This document shows positions 49,275 through 61,104 of a DNA stretch of 64,000 nt, piece after piece (positions within the stretch are counted from its first letter, which is position 1; each line of letters starts with the position of its first letter). The notes under the pieces are model-generated. The model searched no databases. It was given only the letters and a program-made list of their open reading frames with translations, and was not told where the DNA came from. The DNA is taken from assembly GCA_013339765.2 (NCBI GenBank), contig CM023450.1, positions 106,456,844 to 106,520,843 on the forward strand, given 5' to 3'. The stretch is from Haemaphysalis longicornis. Lineage: Eukaryota > Arthropoda > Arachnida > Ixodida > Ixodidae. The position numbers and the translations under genes are program-made.

Positions 49275-51884
49275 AATTTTCTCGCACTGAACGGTTATGG
49301 ACAAGGGAAACGCGATCACGAAAATATGAACCAGAACGCGCAAATAAACCCGATGCCTTTCCATGCAGGTCAAATTGACGCGTGTATTAATTAAAGTAAC
49401 GAAGTTGGGAAATCTGGCTTTAAAAGTGCACCAATAGTGCGCATTATTGTATTGTTCTGTATTGTTCTGTATTGTTCGATTTTGCGTGTCCTGGTTTATA
49501 TTTTCGTGCTTGCATTTCATTTATCCTTAACTGTACGTGCACTTGTCGGCTGTCCTTGAAATGAAGAGATACTTCCAGAATACGTAAGATTAAACTCATT
49601 TATTATAGCTACATGGCCAGCCAGTAATCGTTCGCGTCTTCCCAGTAGATACGCCTCATTCCCCCCCTGGTTCCTGCACAGGCGAAAGTGCTTGCACAAG
49701 TCAGAAACACCGACCACACTAAAAGGCACCGTTTAGGCCCTGGTTAATATATTACCCATGAGGATCGCAGTTGTAAATTGCAGCACCCTGCGCGCTTCTC
49801 CAGCAGTACCTCTCGCGAACGTTCGGCGACACTCACTTGCAAGGCGCAGCCGGGACCTCGAAAAGCGCTCAGCTGACGACAAAAGGAGGGATCCCAAGAA
49901 CAAGACAACACTTCTTTTCAGCCGGAGACAATGAAAAATTCAGCGCACCGGACGTTCTCCAAACGAGAATGCCATTATCCTCGAGGGCCTTCCTCACACC
50001 GCCGCTCTCCATCCCCGCCGCTACCCTCGATTCCTCTAGTGTCGCGTTTCGCTTTTCTTCTTGGCGCTCTTTGCTTTCTTAACTCGCCCCGAAGTACTTC
50101 CACCCCCTCCTCGCCGGTCCTCTTGATAGCGTGCGGGAGCGTTTTGAATGTTATGATAGAAAAGAACTTCGTTAATTAACGTCAGAAGCGACGAGAACTG
50201 CCGTTTACTTCATTTCGAGCAGGTTTGGGTACCTTCTTTCAATTTCTTTTTCACTTACGTAGATGTTAAGACTTTCGTTAATTTTCACACCGTTCTATGC
50301 TTTCTTTCTTTTTTTTTTTTCATTGCGCTTTTCCCGTGTCTTAATATAGGAAGTTTAGTTTCGAAAAAGTTAACGTAAAACAGACATTTAAGTTATTCGG
50401 AAGTCTGGTCCGATCAGCAACAATCCTAAACTTTCTACCCGGTAAAACAACAGATAAACTAGACGAAAATAAGGAGAGATTGTCGAAGGAAAAAGTAAAC
50501 CATGGAAGTTTAAAAAAGAAGTAGGCGAGAATTTTCTTCGTGTTTTTTTTTTTTCGTTCCACCTTCCCCTCGTCGCTCTAATTTCTTGTTTTCTGCCTTT
50601 CGTTTTCTTTCTTTCACCAACATTCCGGAAACAAAGTAAACGTGCGCGCATCCTAGTTAAAGCAGCTGAAAAGAAATGGCGCGCTATGCAGGCTATTTTG
50701 CCGTCCGAGGACTGCCGGACAGCACTCTTTGTGCTTTGTCTCATCGGCGCCTCGAGCTATGTTTCTGACTGGCAAACTCATCTCCCCCCCCCCCCTCCTG
50801 GCCACCCCTGCTGAGAGTTGTTTTCTTTTTCGAAACACCGGCAGGTTTTTAATAACGGAGGCTCTTGAAGAGAGCCGACGGACGGGCCCCGCGATGCTCG
50901 GACCGGGGTCCGCCCTGTTTGTCGTGCTTTTTAACCTCGGGTAACGCTAAGGCGGGCGTGGTCAGCTGCTCTTCAACCTGTCTTTTGTCTTGTCTGCTCA
51001 GACCATATACTCACAAAAATACTCTGCGCTGTTTTTTTTTTCTTTCCTTTATAGTATCTTTTTCACTGCGCTGTGCCTGCTATTTAGGTCGTGAATTCTG
51101 CCGTTTACTTCGAACGACTAATCTCGTCGTCGAAGCCTATACGAGCTTGGACACTGAAGTTCGTTGTTTTCTCTGTATTAAAAATGTAAATTGCAGGCTC
51201 TAAAAGAAGCATTACCAGAAAAAACGTCTTTGAAGATTTTGTGGGCTACTAACGTCCCTTCCTTAGTCTTTTCTGTCCCACTCCTAATGCTAAAGAAACA
51301 CGTCCTGGGTCAGCTTGTTCACAGACAAGATGAGGGTTCAGTGCAGAAAGTTGGAGAGCCTGGCATGCGATGCTTTGACGATAGCTAAATTACTTTGTTC
51401 ACGTAATAAAGCTCAGAATTCGCGTGAGCAAGACCAGAAGAATATAGTTTTAAGTTTAGACGGACTTCTTGTTAGGCGAGTTAGTGCGTCTTGAAAATAA
51501 ATATAAACTATACTACAGACGACAACACGGAGGGAAAGACACAAGAAAAGTACAGTGTCGTCATCAGTAGTTTGCGCAGTTTTCCCTTTATGCGAATTGT
51601 AACCTTTAAGTCGCCTATATATTCAGCGAAGGCAGGATAACGAACTAAAGCGTAGGAGAGAAAAAGAAACATTTGCATGTTGAAGGCCTGGAGCGGCTTG
51701 TATATGTGCTACAAGCTCGAAGAGTGATGAGACGAGTTATTAAACAATTTTCTACCTTCGCGCAGAATTAAGTTGATTTTCTCCAACCGTGTTACCATGG
51801 ACGCAGTAAGTTTCAATGCGGCGCGAAGAGACGTTGTACGGCCGAACTAAACAACAAAAAGGCCCCACTAAAAAATTACTCGCT
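49275..51884. other. Intronic, nothing recognised
   Basis: A short tandem of TATTGTTCTG lies near 49447-49477. An ORF at 51191-51388 follows an acceptor-like TTGCAG but matches nothing and lacks a donor. No other signal. Confidence 0.4.
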
Positions 51885-52060
51885 GCGATGGCGCAGTGGC
51901 TTCGGCGTTGGGTTGCTTAGGCCACACGATCCCGGCTACGGCAGTGGGTTTCTTTTTTCTTGTTGTTATGTAGGTGAAAAGCAAGATTCTGGCGCACGTT
52001 AAAGACCACAAGGTGGTCACAATTAATCCATAGCTCTCCACTACGGCGTGCGTCAGATCA
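51885..52060 (+). mobile_element. tRNA-derived SINE, near full length
   Basis: The head TGGCGCAGTGGCTTCGGCG is followed by a degraded B box near CACGATCCCGGC. Then come a T-rich linker and the family body: GGCGCACGTTAAAGA, AAGGTGGTCACAATTAA and CTCCACTACGGCGTG. Same family as 15575-15775. Confidence 0.75.
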
Positions 52061-52667
52061 TGCCGATCACCATCGGCGCCAAAAATACCGATACTTTAAA
52101 TTTAAATTTTCGCACCAAAACATTTGCCGCGTACCTACTCACTTCGCTGCCAATGTCTTCGAAAGACGATAGTCTACCGCCGCTCCTGCCACGCAAATGC
52201 CTCTGTTCCCCTTTCTTCCCACCTATCAACGTCTTCCCCTCGCGTCTCACTCCTCCCACGGTAAACATGGCGGATGCTTGCTCAAGCCAATTGTATTTCC
52301 CGCGCTCCACCACTCGTGCGCCCTGTAGTGAAACATTTCGTTAGTCTTATACTTTTCTTAGAATTCCGCCACAAAGTCCAGGATCGGGCGCAAGCGCTTC
52401 TTGTATTGGTGAGATGAAAACATTGTTTTCAATGCGTTTATCTTATTTGCTATCGCAAAAATAAAGCCACCATCAAGAAAGAACGCACTAAAAGTACCAC
52501 CTACATATGGATATTTTGCTAAAACATGCCTAATGTTCTCTTTTTGCTGAACGATGCTGACAAGTACGAGGTGTGTTTCTAGATTTAGTGGTATGGAATG
52601 AATGAAAAGTTTTGTTTAAACAAACTTGTTTAAAAACTGTGTTATGTTTTGGCTGGCTGGTTGAATT
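52061..52667. other. Intronic, nothing recognised
   Basis: No coding signal beyond chance frames. Confidence 0.4.
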
Positions 52668-52735
52668 GAGGGAGGGAGGGAGGGAGGGAGGGAGGGAGGG
52701 AGGGAGGGAGGGAGGGAGGGAGGGAGGGAGGGAGG

Positions 52736-52809
<74 letters not shown>

Positions 52810-52830
52810 TGGATGGATGGACGGACGGAC
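52668..52830. repeat. Compound microsatellite (GGGA)n(CAGA)n(GGAT)n(GGAC)n
   Basis: About 17 GGGA units, then about 18 CAGA units from 52738, then short GGAT and GGAC runs. Each unit differs from its neighbour by one or two bases, as when one array seeds the next. Frames across it (GREG, TDRQ, SLPP, SVCL repeats) are artefacts. Confidence 0.95.
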
Positions 52831-54084
52831 AAACGGACAAAACTTTTCGGGGTTAGAAGTATTCAGCGCTGGCATATTGTGGTTGAGAAGGTATTTTTTT
52901 TTGTTCGTGGCGCATTGAAACTGTGAAATCCCGAAGTATGACTACCCCAACACAATCGCGGCAGTTATGCGGGATGCTCATTACCAGCCGCTGACCATCG
53001 GTCAGCTTTCTCCTGCTCGTATTATTATTGCTCAACTTGTACTACGGTGTCATCCAGACCCTTTTGTGGCCAACATGAATTTTTCGTTTCCATTTTCTTC
53101 CTGCGCATTCTCGATATCCGACGTATCTATGCTTTTAGTGGTGTCCTCTCAGCAGCCCACCTCCACCGCATCTGCCTGGAAGCTGACCTTTTCTCTTAAT
53201 GTGCTTTGCCGCTTGCTGTGCGTCATGTCTTCATTGTATGCCTATCGTACGCTGCAGAGAAGCGCCGCAATCTCTTGTTTGTCTTTTCAACAGTTCGTTT
53301 CTGCTCTTCTAATTGTCTTGTTTCGGCCTGTAGGTACAGGGATCTCGATCTGAAGTGTTAAAGCTTGTCCTAGCTTTACTTTGGTCTTGTGTGTCGACTT
53401 TGACGATACATGTGACTTCCGCTTCGATTTTTTACTTTCACAGCTCATCCGCAGCCGTGATTTCATGACGTTGTCTTTGGGAAATGTATCATCCCCCCAG
53501 AAAGCAGTCTGCGCCGCCGCCAACCTTATAGCAGAGCCAGCAATGTCCACCAGTGAAGATGTCCGATAAGCGGCCGTAATCCTTTCCATCTTGCGGCCAA
53601 AATAGCACCAGCGGCACCTGTAGCACCAGCGGCAGCAAAATAGCGCCAGCAGCAGCAATAGCACCTTTCTCAGCCCCTGTTTCAAGCCAGCGGGGAGCGA
53701 TGGGTTACATCACGCGGCTTTGAGCACTCGCCCACAAAGCCGAAGCGGAGCGGTAGTAAAAGCCACGGCTAGTATCTCGTGTGCCCATTCAGCTGGCTAG
53801 ATGGGGCGACCAAGAAAAACGTTTCGAGCCTGCATGTACAGCAGCTGCATGGTGGTCATGCGGTTACACCGAGGGAGGGCGGAGAGTGTTTGACATGCAA
53901 AGTGAAGAGAAAGGTGGAAGGGTGTAGAAGGAAAGGTACAGCATCGTTCAAATTGCCTAACCAATCCTATCTAAACATCTGTCCAGTACGTCAGCACGAA
54001 TTCATTTAGTGACTCTAGACTGACTCCTCCTATAAAAAAAACATGGTTGTGGCGGTCATCACTTGTCAGTTAAAATCGGGCTGC
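52831..54084. other. Intronic, with one 132-codon frame on -
   Basis: The frame 53287-53685 on - starts with a hydrophobic stretch (KVLLLLLALFCC) and goes on to IRLAAAQTAFWGDDTFPKDN and a lysine/serine-rich segment. The AAxxAFWGDDT part loosely recalls BEN-domain proteins, but this is weak. No splice link was found. Confidence 0.35.
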
Positions 54085-54475
54085 CGGTGTCTCATGTCGT
54101 CGTCGTCGTTTGCCGCCGTATTTTCATGTGGTCACGGAACTAAAACACCGGGACAGTCGTTTTCCAACGCCTCGCGCTAGAACGTTTCATCTCCATCGGC
54201 ATAAACACGTACTACAAGAACGCACAGGCACACTCGTTTTTCGTTTGCGTTTGCGTGCTTGCTTCTATTTCGCTCCGCACTAGCTTTGACTATAAGATTT
54301 GCAGTTCTCCGTTTCGAATTTAACTTATCCTCCGTCTTCATACTTGGGATGTCACGTATATCAGCGCGCGCCGTGTGGCCAGAGAGAGACTGATCATCTT
54401 TGAATACACTTATGCACTGCATGCCTCGCCCCTCCCCAGGATTCACGTTAGTGGAGATGGCCCGGGATTTTTTGT
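54085..54475 (+). repeat. Dispersed repeat, copy 2
   Basis: Same ordered blocks as 48508-48850: CATGTGGTCACGGAACTAAA, ACACCGGGACAGTCG, CCTCGCGCTAG, and near the end TTCACGTTAGTGGAGATGGC. It is longer in the middle than copy 1 and lacks the internal duplication. Confidence 0.65.
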
Positions 54476-55255
54476 TGTTGTTGTGGTCGTTGTTTAGTGA
54501 ATTCACAGATTGATTAACGATAAGTGCTTTCATTTGTGAATTGGAAATGACAGAGGATGCTTTGTTGGAAGTGGGGTGGTAGGCTAACGTAAACGAGCTA
54601 TGAAGGAGGTGGGCCAGGTACGTATTCACTTATTTGCAACATCATGGCAAAAAATTTCGCTGCTGTCCTTTTGAAAAAAAAAATGAAAGGAAATATTCAT
54701 CTCGGGAGCAGTGGAGCGGTGCTGTCGCCTGTGAATGCACGGAGGCATATTTTACCCAAACGAAGGTGCCAGAGAAATTTGCGTGTCCCCTTATCAAAAA
54801 TTAGTACGGTTTTCTGCTGGCCGCCGTTAAAAACTACGCGACATTCGAGGAAATACTTTTTTATTTTGTAACTTTTAAAAGCCTTGCTGAACTGTTTTGA
54901 ACGTGTGTGTAGTTGAATTCCGGAAATATGAGTGCATGCACTTTCTGTCGTCTTTCTCGTCTCGTTCACAAGTAAATCATTTTTAAACCACAACGCGGGT
55001 CAACTCGCCCAACATAACTGCAGGCTGAAAAAGCGCCCAGGACTTCAACAACATCCCAAGCTTGCAAAAGGTGTAAAAATTGTGAAACAGACCACTACCG
55101 GTCACTCCAAGAAAAAACAGGAACATTTGTCTACATCTGGCTGATTGTTTGCGAGCGCACTTGATCATATCAGGACCCGTCCTCTGCAGGCTGATATACC
55201 ATGTTGGGATGCACGAAACTCGTGTCAAAAACGCGCGGATAAGTTTTTCATAATG
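54476..55255. other. Intronic, nothing recognised
   Basis: AT-rich; no gene or element recognised. Confidence 0.4.
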
Positions 55256-55786
55256 CAGAAAACCCCCGTTAACTCGAACTCGCATTTCTCTATATTTCGA
55301 TTAAGCCGAACATTTTTCTCGCCATGCATTTACCTATGTATTTGGTCACCTTTGGTCACCTTTATTTGGTCACCTTATTTGGAGACCACGGATACCTCGA
55401 AACGTTGAGAGAGAGAACACAAGCAAAGTCAGCTGCAGGGACAGGGAGCTAAGTTCTTTATACGAACGCTTAACTCTCAATACGCGCCGAACGCGGTCGT
55501 GAACGGCAAACTTCAAATTCCCGTCGCCGCGGCGGTTTCCTACCCAACCTGCCAAGTGCGTCACCCTGCGCCCATGGGTGGCGCCACTTGACGTGCTTTA
55601 TTACGTATTTTGCCTTTATTAGGAAAGCTCCCCGGTGCAGTTAAGCCTTTGTTGCAAGCTCTACTCCTATTTCAGGTACCTGGCCACACATTTTTGGCAT
55701 TTTGCTTAACTCGAAACTCCTGTTACCTCGAAAGTTTAGGCAGATTTTAGGACTTTGAGTTTACGAGGTGTTACGAGGTGTTGCTG
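55256..55786. mobile_element. Possible pogo/Tigger-type MITE
   Basis: The left end reads CAGAAAACCCCCGTTAACTC; the right end, reverse-complemented, reads CAGCAACACCTCGTAAACTC. Both fit the pattern CAG-AA-ACC-CG-AACTC common at pogo-like ends. The right end is followed by TA. The left flank is TG, so the target duplication is imperfect. Inside, TTACGAGGTG occurs twice in tandem near the right end. Non-coding. Confidence 0.45.
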
Positions 55787-56770
55787 TATTAATCCTTATT
55801 ATATCTGCCAAACTTTCCCGACCTGCTGTTTTCGACGTTACTCAACCCTCTGCTGAAAGCGATTAGTTTTCACCGCAGTTTGGCCCTTCACTTTGCGCTG
55901 CATTTTTTTCGCACTGCGCCTGAAACGTCGGTCATTCCCGGGCCAGAACTTATCGCATTAACCAAAAACATAACATTAGGAAACGTCATATGCCTAACCG
56001 TGCCTTTCATAACACCAAATATTGTATGTCACTAGTCGCGCCAGGTTTATTCTGCGACAAAATGACGCTGCGGTTTTATGATGCATATCTAATTCGTACA
56101 CATCTAATCCCTAAACATTATTTCGAACATATATACAGGGTGATCAAAATTAAGTCGACAGGTTTTTTTTTAAATTAGGCGCTTAGATTTACGTGAATAT
56201 TACCTCTACCCTGTGGTTATGGGCCCAGGTGGACACATAGTTAGGTGATAATTATTGATGTCGGTGGCTTAAATAACAAAAATTGAATGGTTAACTTTTA
56301 AGTGGCTACAGTAAGCAGGCATGTTTGTATTGAAAAACGTGACAGAATCGTGTTTCTAGGCAGTTTAATTTGGCAGAATTCTTCTAGCGCATTCGCATTC
56401 GTACTCCGAGATATAGAATTGCGAAGTTTAAACAATAGCGTTACAATAGCGAAATTGGAGATTATTGGTCGGGCAGAATTTTGAAAAACCAAGACATTTT
56501 GCTGTAAAGAACTTACGCTCAAGACAAGCGGCATAAGAATGCTACGCATTAGTAGCCAGTTCTCCGAATTTCTGCAGATTTTCCATAAAAAAAGGCATGG
56601 GAGCATGCTGACATATTCTTCCAGACATCTTACACATGGAGTTCTCTGTGTTAACGCGCTATTATGCTCATGCCTCCGGTGGCGCAGTCTAGACTGGTTG
56701 AAACATCCAGTTGGCGCACATGCGAGTACCGAAGTAATGTCCCTGACCATTCTTTCGGCTCTCCTCGCAG
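55787..56770. other. Intronic sequence before the Ig2 exon
   Basis: At 56114 the text TACAGGGTGATCAAAATTAA looks like one end of a DNA transposon, but I found no partner end. The stretch finishes with CTCCTCGCAG, the acceptor of the Ig2 exon. Confidence 0.45.
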
Positions 56771-56904
56771 TGTTGCCCGAGGAAGGCCCGGTGATGGAAG
56801 GTTTCCAGCCTCGCTACCAAGTGGGCGACCAGGTGAACATCACGTGCTTCTCCCGGCCTTCCAAGCCAATAGCGTCACTTAGGTGGTACGTCAACAACAA
56901 CCCC
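56771..56904 (+). CDS. Beat-like gene, exon encoding first half of Ig domain 2
   Basis: A 134-nt exon, intact. After the split codon it reads LPEEGPVMEGFQPRYQVGDQ, then VNITCFSRPSKPIASLRWYV and NNNP. The pattern GP...G...RYxVGDxVxxxC.S..SKP.A.LxWYxN is the usual start of Beat Ig2: first cysteine in NITC, core tryptophan in LRWYV. N-I-T is a potential N-glycosylation site. Acceptor CAG at 56768-56770, donor GTAAGT at 56905. Entry in phase 1 fits the 23847-23982 exon; exit is in phase 0. Confidence 0.9.
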
Positions 56905-59459
56905 GTAAGTACAATGCCGCACATTCGCACGGCATACTTGCAACGCCTGCCCTTTTAAGTGCGAGACACATGGACGACTGGTGCATGCGATTCGCAGGTG
57001 ACTGATCGTTACGACTGATCATTAGGACCGGTTTTGACGTCGTTCGCTGGTCGGAGGAGGCTCACGACGTGCGACTGGCAAGCCAGATGCAGTCATGGCA
57101 TCGTTGCGATCGTCGTGAGGCCACAGCCAACGAGAGCCCGAGGGTGTCATCGCTGAGAAAGTTTTTTTTAAAGCCCCGAGGTGGCGCCACTGGCAATTCC
57201 GAGTATTTGGTGGGGAGCAGCTCTCCGCCGCCGCCGCCGCCACCGACCCGTGCTCTCTCCCCTTGTTAGGCACATGTTGTCAATGGTACCTACAGCATGG
57301 ACGAGCGGAATCATGGGCGCTAAATGTCCCCACACCTCTCTACTGAACATATACAAATGCAATGTATAACGTAATAGCACTATTCATTTTCACTTCAAGT
57401 TGACAAATGTTTTCATTTCCTGGTAGGATTTCTCTTGCACATATCTAAATCGGCCTGAGTGCGCTTAAACAGGGAGGCAACCATGAAGCAAAGACAGTGG
57501 GCGGATCTTTGGTAGCGGAGTGACGCCGACGACGCATCACAAGCGCGCATCGGACCATTTGTCCCAAATCCACGCGTACGACTAGTCGTGGCGACAGTCG
57601 TAACGATGATTCGCATGCCAATCGCATGCTGTAGTCATGCATGTGTCTCGCGCTTTAGACGTATGTTCTAGGTGGTTCTTCAGTGAGTTTCGCGTTTGTG
57701 TGCAGGTATTGATGGCCCATGCATGGCGCGACACCTTGAACGAATCACGAGCTCCGTTCAGAGCTTCTCGTTCCATCGATAGTACAGCACTTCCCGTGGT
57801 ATTTCGTCTTCTCCACCACGTCGCAATTGCCACTCCCTTTGCATCGAACGGCCGTGTAACAACTTTTACAAGTGCTACGCCGGCACAAGCACTGCTGGCA
57901 GTAGAGTGCGGGCTTATTGCTGCGTCTACGTTCGTTACCGGACACCTACAACTCGCCCTTAATGTGAGCTTTCCCGTAGGACACCGAACGCTGTAGCGTC
58001 GTCGCTTGCCAGAGCCGATTTTGGTTCGGGCACACTATCGGTGAGGCTGCGCGGCTAGGAATGCTCAGAAACTTCTAATCGTTGGATATTTCTGTTTTAG
58101 ATCAGCGGAAACGTAGGCCAAATACCACCATATGGTATGCTCAGGGTTTTTTATTTTTTGTTTGTCGAGCGAAATCAATACGACAAGGAATGAGACGGCA
58201 CAATCACCAAAGGATAATCACAAGATCCGGGATTTGTCGATGGATTTTTAAACACGTGCGTTCTATTGCTTACATACCGCTCACCACCCCAGAGTGTAAT
58301 ATACGTCCAAAGCTGCGCGAAAAAGATTCCAGTGTACTTCCGGGCCTAACAGCACGATACTAAATACAGCTCGCTGCAAATTTACGCGAAGAAAAGTGCT
58401 GGTAAAGGAAAGAAAGGTGCCGGTGAAGCGGTGAACTAAAGCATTGGGGTGTGCGACATTTTCTCCCCCCTAGAGGCATCTAGAAAGTTTAACTCAATCT
58501 GCAACCCACAAATACAGCGTTTCTCGCAAACCACGTATATCTTCGTTGCACGAAACTTCGATTTGAAAATCTAAGTTCGGGTTTCATAGTGTTACTTCCT
58601 TTACCCGCAAATTTTCTTGAGCAGAAGTTCTTCTGTCATCCCTTTCTAATAAATCATTCAGGGGAAGGATACGGAACAACACTTCGCATCTACTGACATA
58701 TGCTTTCTGTTTGATTTTCATCCCGCACTAAGGAAAAGAAAACACCGACAATAAGTGGTTATACCTTCGTTGTTTGCGCCGTGATTAGAACCCGTGTCGA
58801 CTATGGGCGCTAGTACTCAGAAGTCCGAAGAGAAGGCAATGCTGTCTTGCGTGTTTCTGTGCAGCCCACTTGGCTCCGAGTCTTAAGCAATCGGCCGGCG
58901 ACTCCTGGAATTAGTGACACGCCGGGCATCGGCACCCACGCTTGCAGATTACCAGGGATTAGGCCCGCATGTCTGGATCCCGGGACGACGAGACAGGGGG
59001 CTCCGGAGTAACGCGTGTTGGCGTGTTGGCAAGAAGAAGGGAGTGTCACCCAGATAAATACAGGCGATAAGAAAACGGAACAAGAAAGCCAAAAAGAAGG
59101 ACTGCAAAATAGCCGATGGGAAAGGCCAGAAGCAATGGACCATGGCAGCCGTAGCCGCTGATAGAAAGCACAGAAGCACGAACAGGCAGTGACAAAAAGC
59201 ACAAAAATCGGAAATATTATTACGATAGCTAGGTACATCTACTAACCCTTTCTTGGTTATTGTTAGTCGTGCAGCTTTCTATCAGAAAAATGCGTTAATT
59301 TGTCCAGCAAGACAAAGCTGCTATGACAGGGTCCTTACCGAGTTAGCTATCAAACCATCCAAACTCCGAGCACTTTCTGTTCAATAACCCCTACCCCTTC
59401 CCTGCTCCCCCTCTCCCCTTTTTTCCAGGGCTCTTCAGACACGACATCCCCGTCCCCCC
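56905..59459. other. Intron 3, first part; nothing recognised
   Basis: Starts with the GTAAGT donor. A tRNA-like B-box fragment on - may lie near 58780-58800, too decayed to call. Otherwise nothing. Confidence 0.4.
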
Positions 59460-60110
59460 TCTCCCGAGCACTCGCCTTGAATTACGAGTGACAGGGCTAA
59501 ACCCCGACCATCCGGGCGCTGCTAGCTCGGCCCGGCGGGGCCAGGTGCGAGCGAACTGCCGGCCGTTGGCTGCTCGGCGTTTTGGGTGTGGTCGCCGATC
59601 GGCCGCAGGCAGGCCGTGCGTGAGCGTCCATGCCGGCGTCGTTCTCTCGCCACCGTCTCCCGCTCCCCTGGCTAATGGTTGTCTGCGGCCGGGCCGCTCA
59701 GTCATCTGCGCCACACTGCTTGCCGTCCCCGTGTACTAAAGTGGGCAAGGAAGCACAAACGCACGAAAAAAAAAAAACAAAGGAACCCGTCGTCGCCGCA
59801 GAATGCGGGCGAGCTCCGACACACGCACGCAGGACAGGAACACACATGCGGAGAAACAACGCGACACCGCGCACAGCGGCGGCGGTTGCCGACGTGCGTG
59901 GGAGAGGGCGTGCGCACGGTACACTACATCGAGTGGCGTGCGCGCACAGCCGCAGCACGGGGTTTGTTCTTCCTCCGCCTTCTATTCCCGGAGTATGCAC
60001 GCCTGGGGAAGACCGGAGGATCGCCAGAAGTGGGGAAGAGGAGGGGGAGGAGGATGAGGAAGAGGAGAGCGGCTCGTTTTCCCTCCTACGTCACGTAAGG
60101 ACATGCACGC
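59460..60110. promoter_or_regulatory. CpG-rich segment inside intron 3
   Basis: Visibly GC- and CpG-dense compared with its flanks, with frames on both strands open as a result. It might be an alternative promoter for a short isoform or an enhancer, but no core promoter element was identified. Confidence 0.3.
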
Positions 60111-60947
60111 GTGTCTGTCACTGAGGTTACGCTGCGCGCGGTCAACAATAAGCGCGCAATAATTAATCAGAGCCCTTAGGAAGAAAAGGGTGTGAAGCGA
60201 GCATCTCCTTGAGGGTCTTATCTTTAATGCGGCGTTCGGGCTCGCAGTGGGCGTGGGCTGGACGCCCAGCGATTTGGGGTAATTAATTTAAAACAAACGA
60301 GATGCATTATTAAAATTCGCTGGTTCCTGCCCGGAGTCGGTTGTTTGCGGCCGTTTGGTTTTGGGCGGATTTTGTATCTTTCAGCCACAGATTTGCTTGT
60401 AAGGGCCTATTTGTTGTGCGTTTTCGTTAAGCGGCTGCGAGAACAAGCCAGACTGAGGGATACTTTAGCGGGAAATCCCTCTAGATGGATGATACCTGAA
60501 CACTGTGGCGCAACGCTTGCGTGCTCACTATGCTTGGCTTAAGTCCTTAATTGTTGTTTACACGATCGGTTATCCCGTGATGGCGTTTCTGTTCTATGTC
60601 CCGAGGCTTACCGACAAAGCAACTTCTGCCTCTGTTGTAAAAATATCAGTGAAACAAGTTTTTATTACCTCGTATGTATTTCTTTGTCGTTTACGACACT
60701 CATTTTACTTTAAGGAAACAGCAACACTGCAGATTCAGTTAAGATATGTACTTTTTTTCTCTGTAACACGGCTTCCTAACGGTAATCTCCTTTATGCACG
60801 CTAATATTTCATTTCAGGGATGTTGCGAGGCGGAACTCACAGAAGAAATATTTGCATGCGCTGATAATTTTCAGTACATGCGTGCATTTCTGCTTGACAT
60901 AGGAGAATCAGATTTAATGTGGGGTTTGGCGAGCCGAAGTTAGACTT
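60111..60947. other. Intronic, nothing recognised
   Basis: AT-rich with short chance frames. Confidence 0.4.
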
Positions 60948-61075
60948 GGGCTTTGACGTGCGCCGAAATCCCCACACAAGGGCGTTTTCGCTTTTCGCCT
61001 TCTTTTGGAAAGCAGCCGCCGTGGCCGGGAATCAAACCCGCGTCCTTGGTCTGAAGGGACCGAATTTGCGAAGTC
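60948..61075 (-). mobile_element. tRNA-derived SINE, 3'-truncated
   Basis: On - the B-box region reads GCGGGTTTGATTCCCGGCC, then GGAGG-like GAAGGCGAAAAGCG and GATTTCGGCGCACGTCAAAG, where the copy stops. Same family as 9688-9836 and 15575-15775. Confidence 0.7.
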
Positions 61076-61104
61076 AGAAGGAAAAGACCGTGCGGTGAAA
61101 CGTA

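Noticed and set aside
51191..51388. Possible extra exon after an acceptor-like TTGCAG
   Set aside because: The translation resembles neither Beat nor any other family, there is no donor, and the frame ends in a stop.
52530..52926. ORFs with GGRE, TDRQ, SLPP and SVCL repeats, resembling low-complexity proteins
   Set aside because: Produced by the compound microsatellite at 52668-52830.
56114..56180. DNA transposon end (TACAGGGTGATCAAAATTAA)
   Set aside because: No matching inverted partner was found within a few kilobases, so no element could be delimited.
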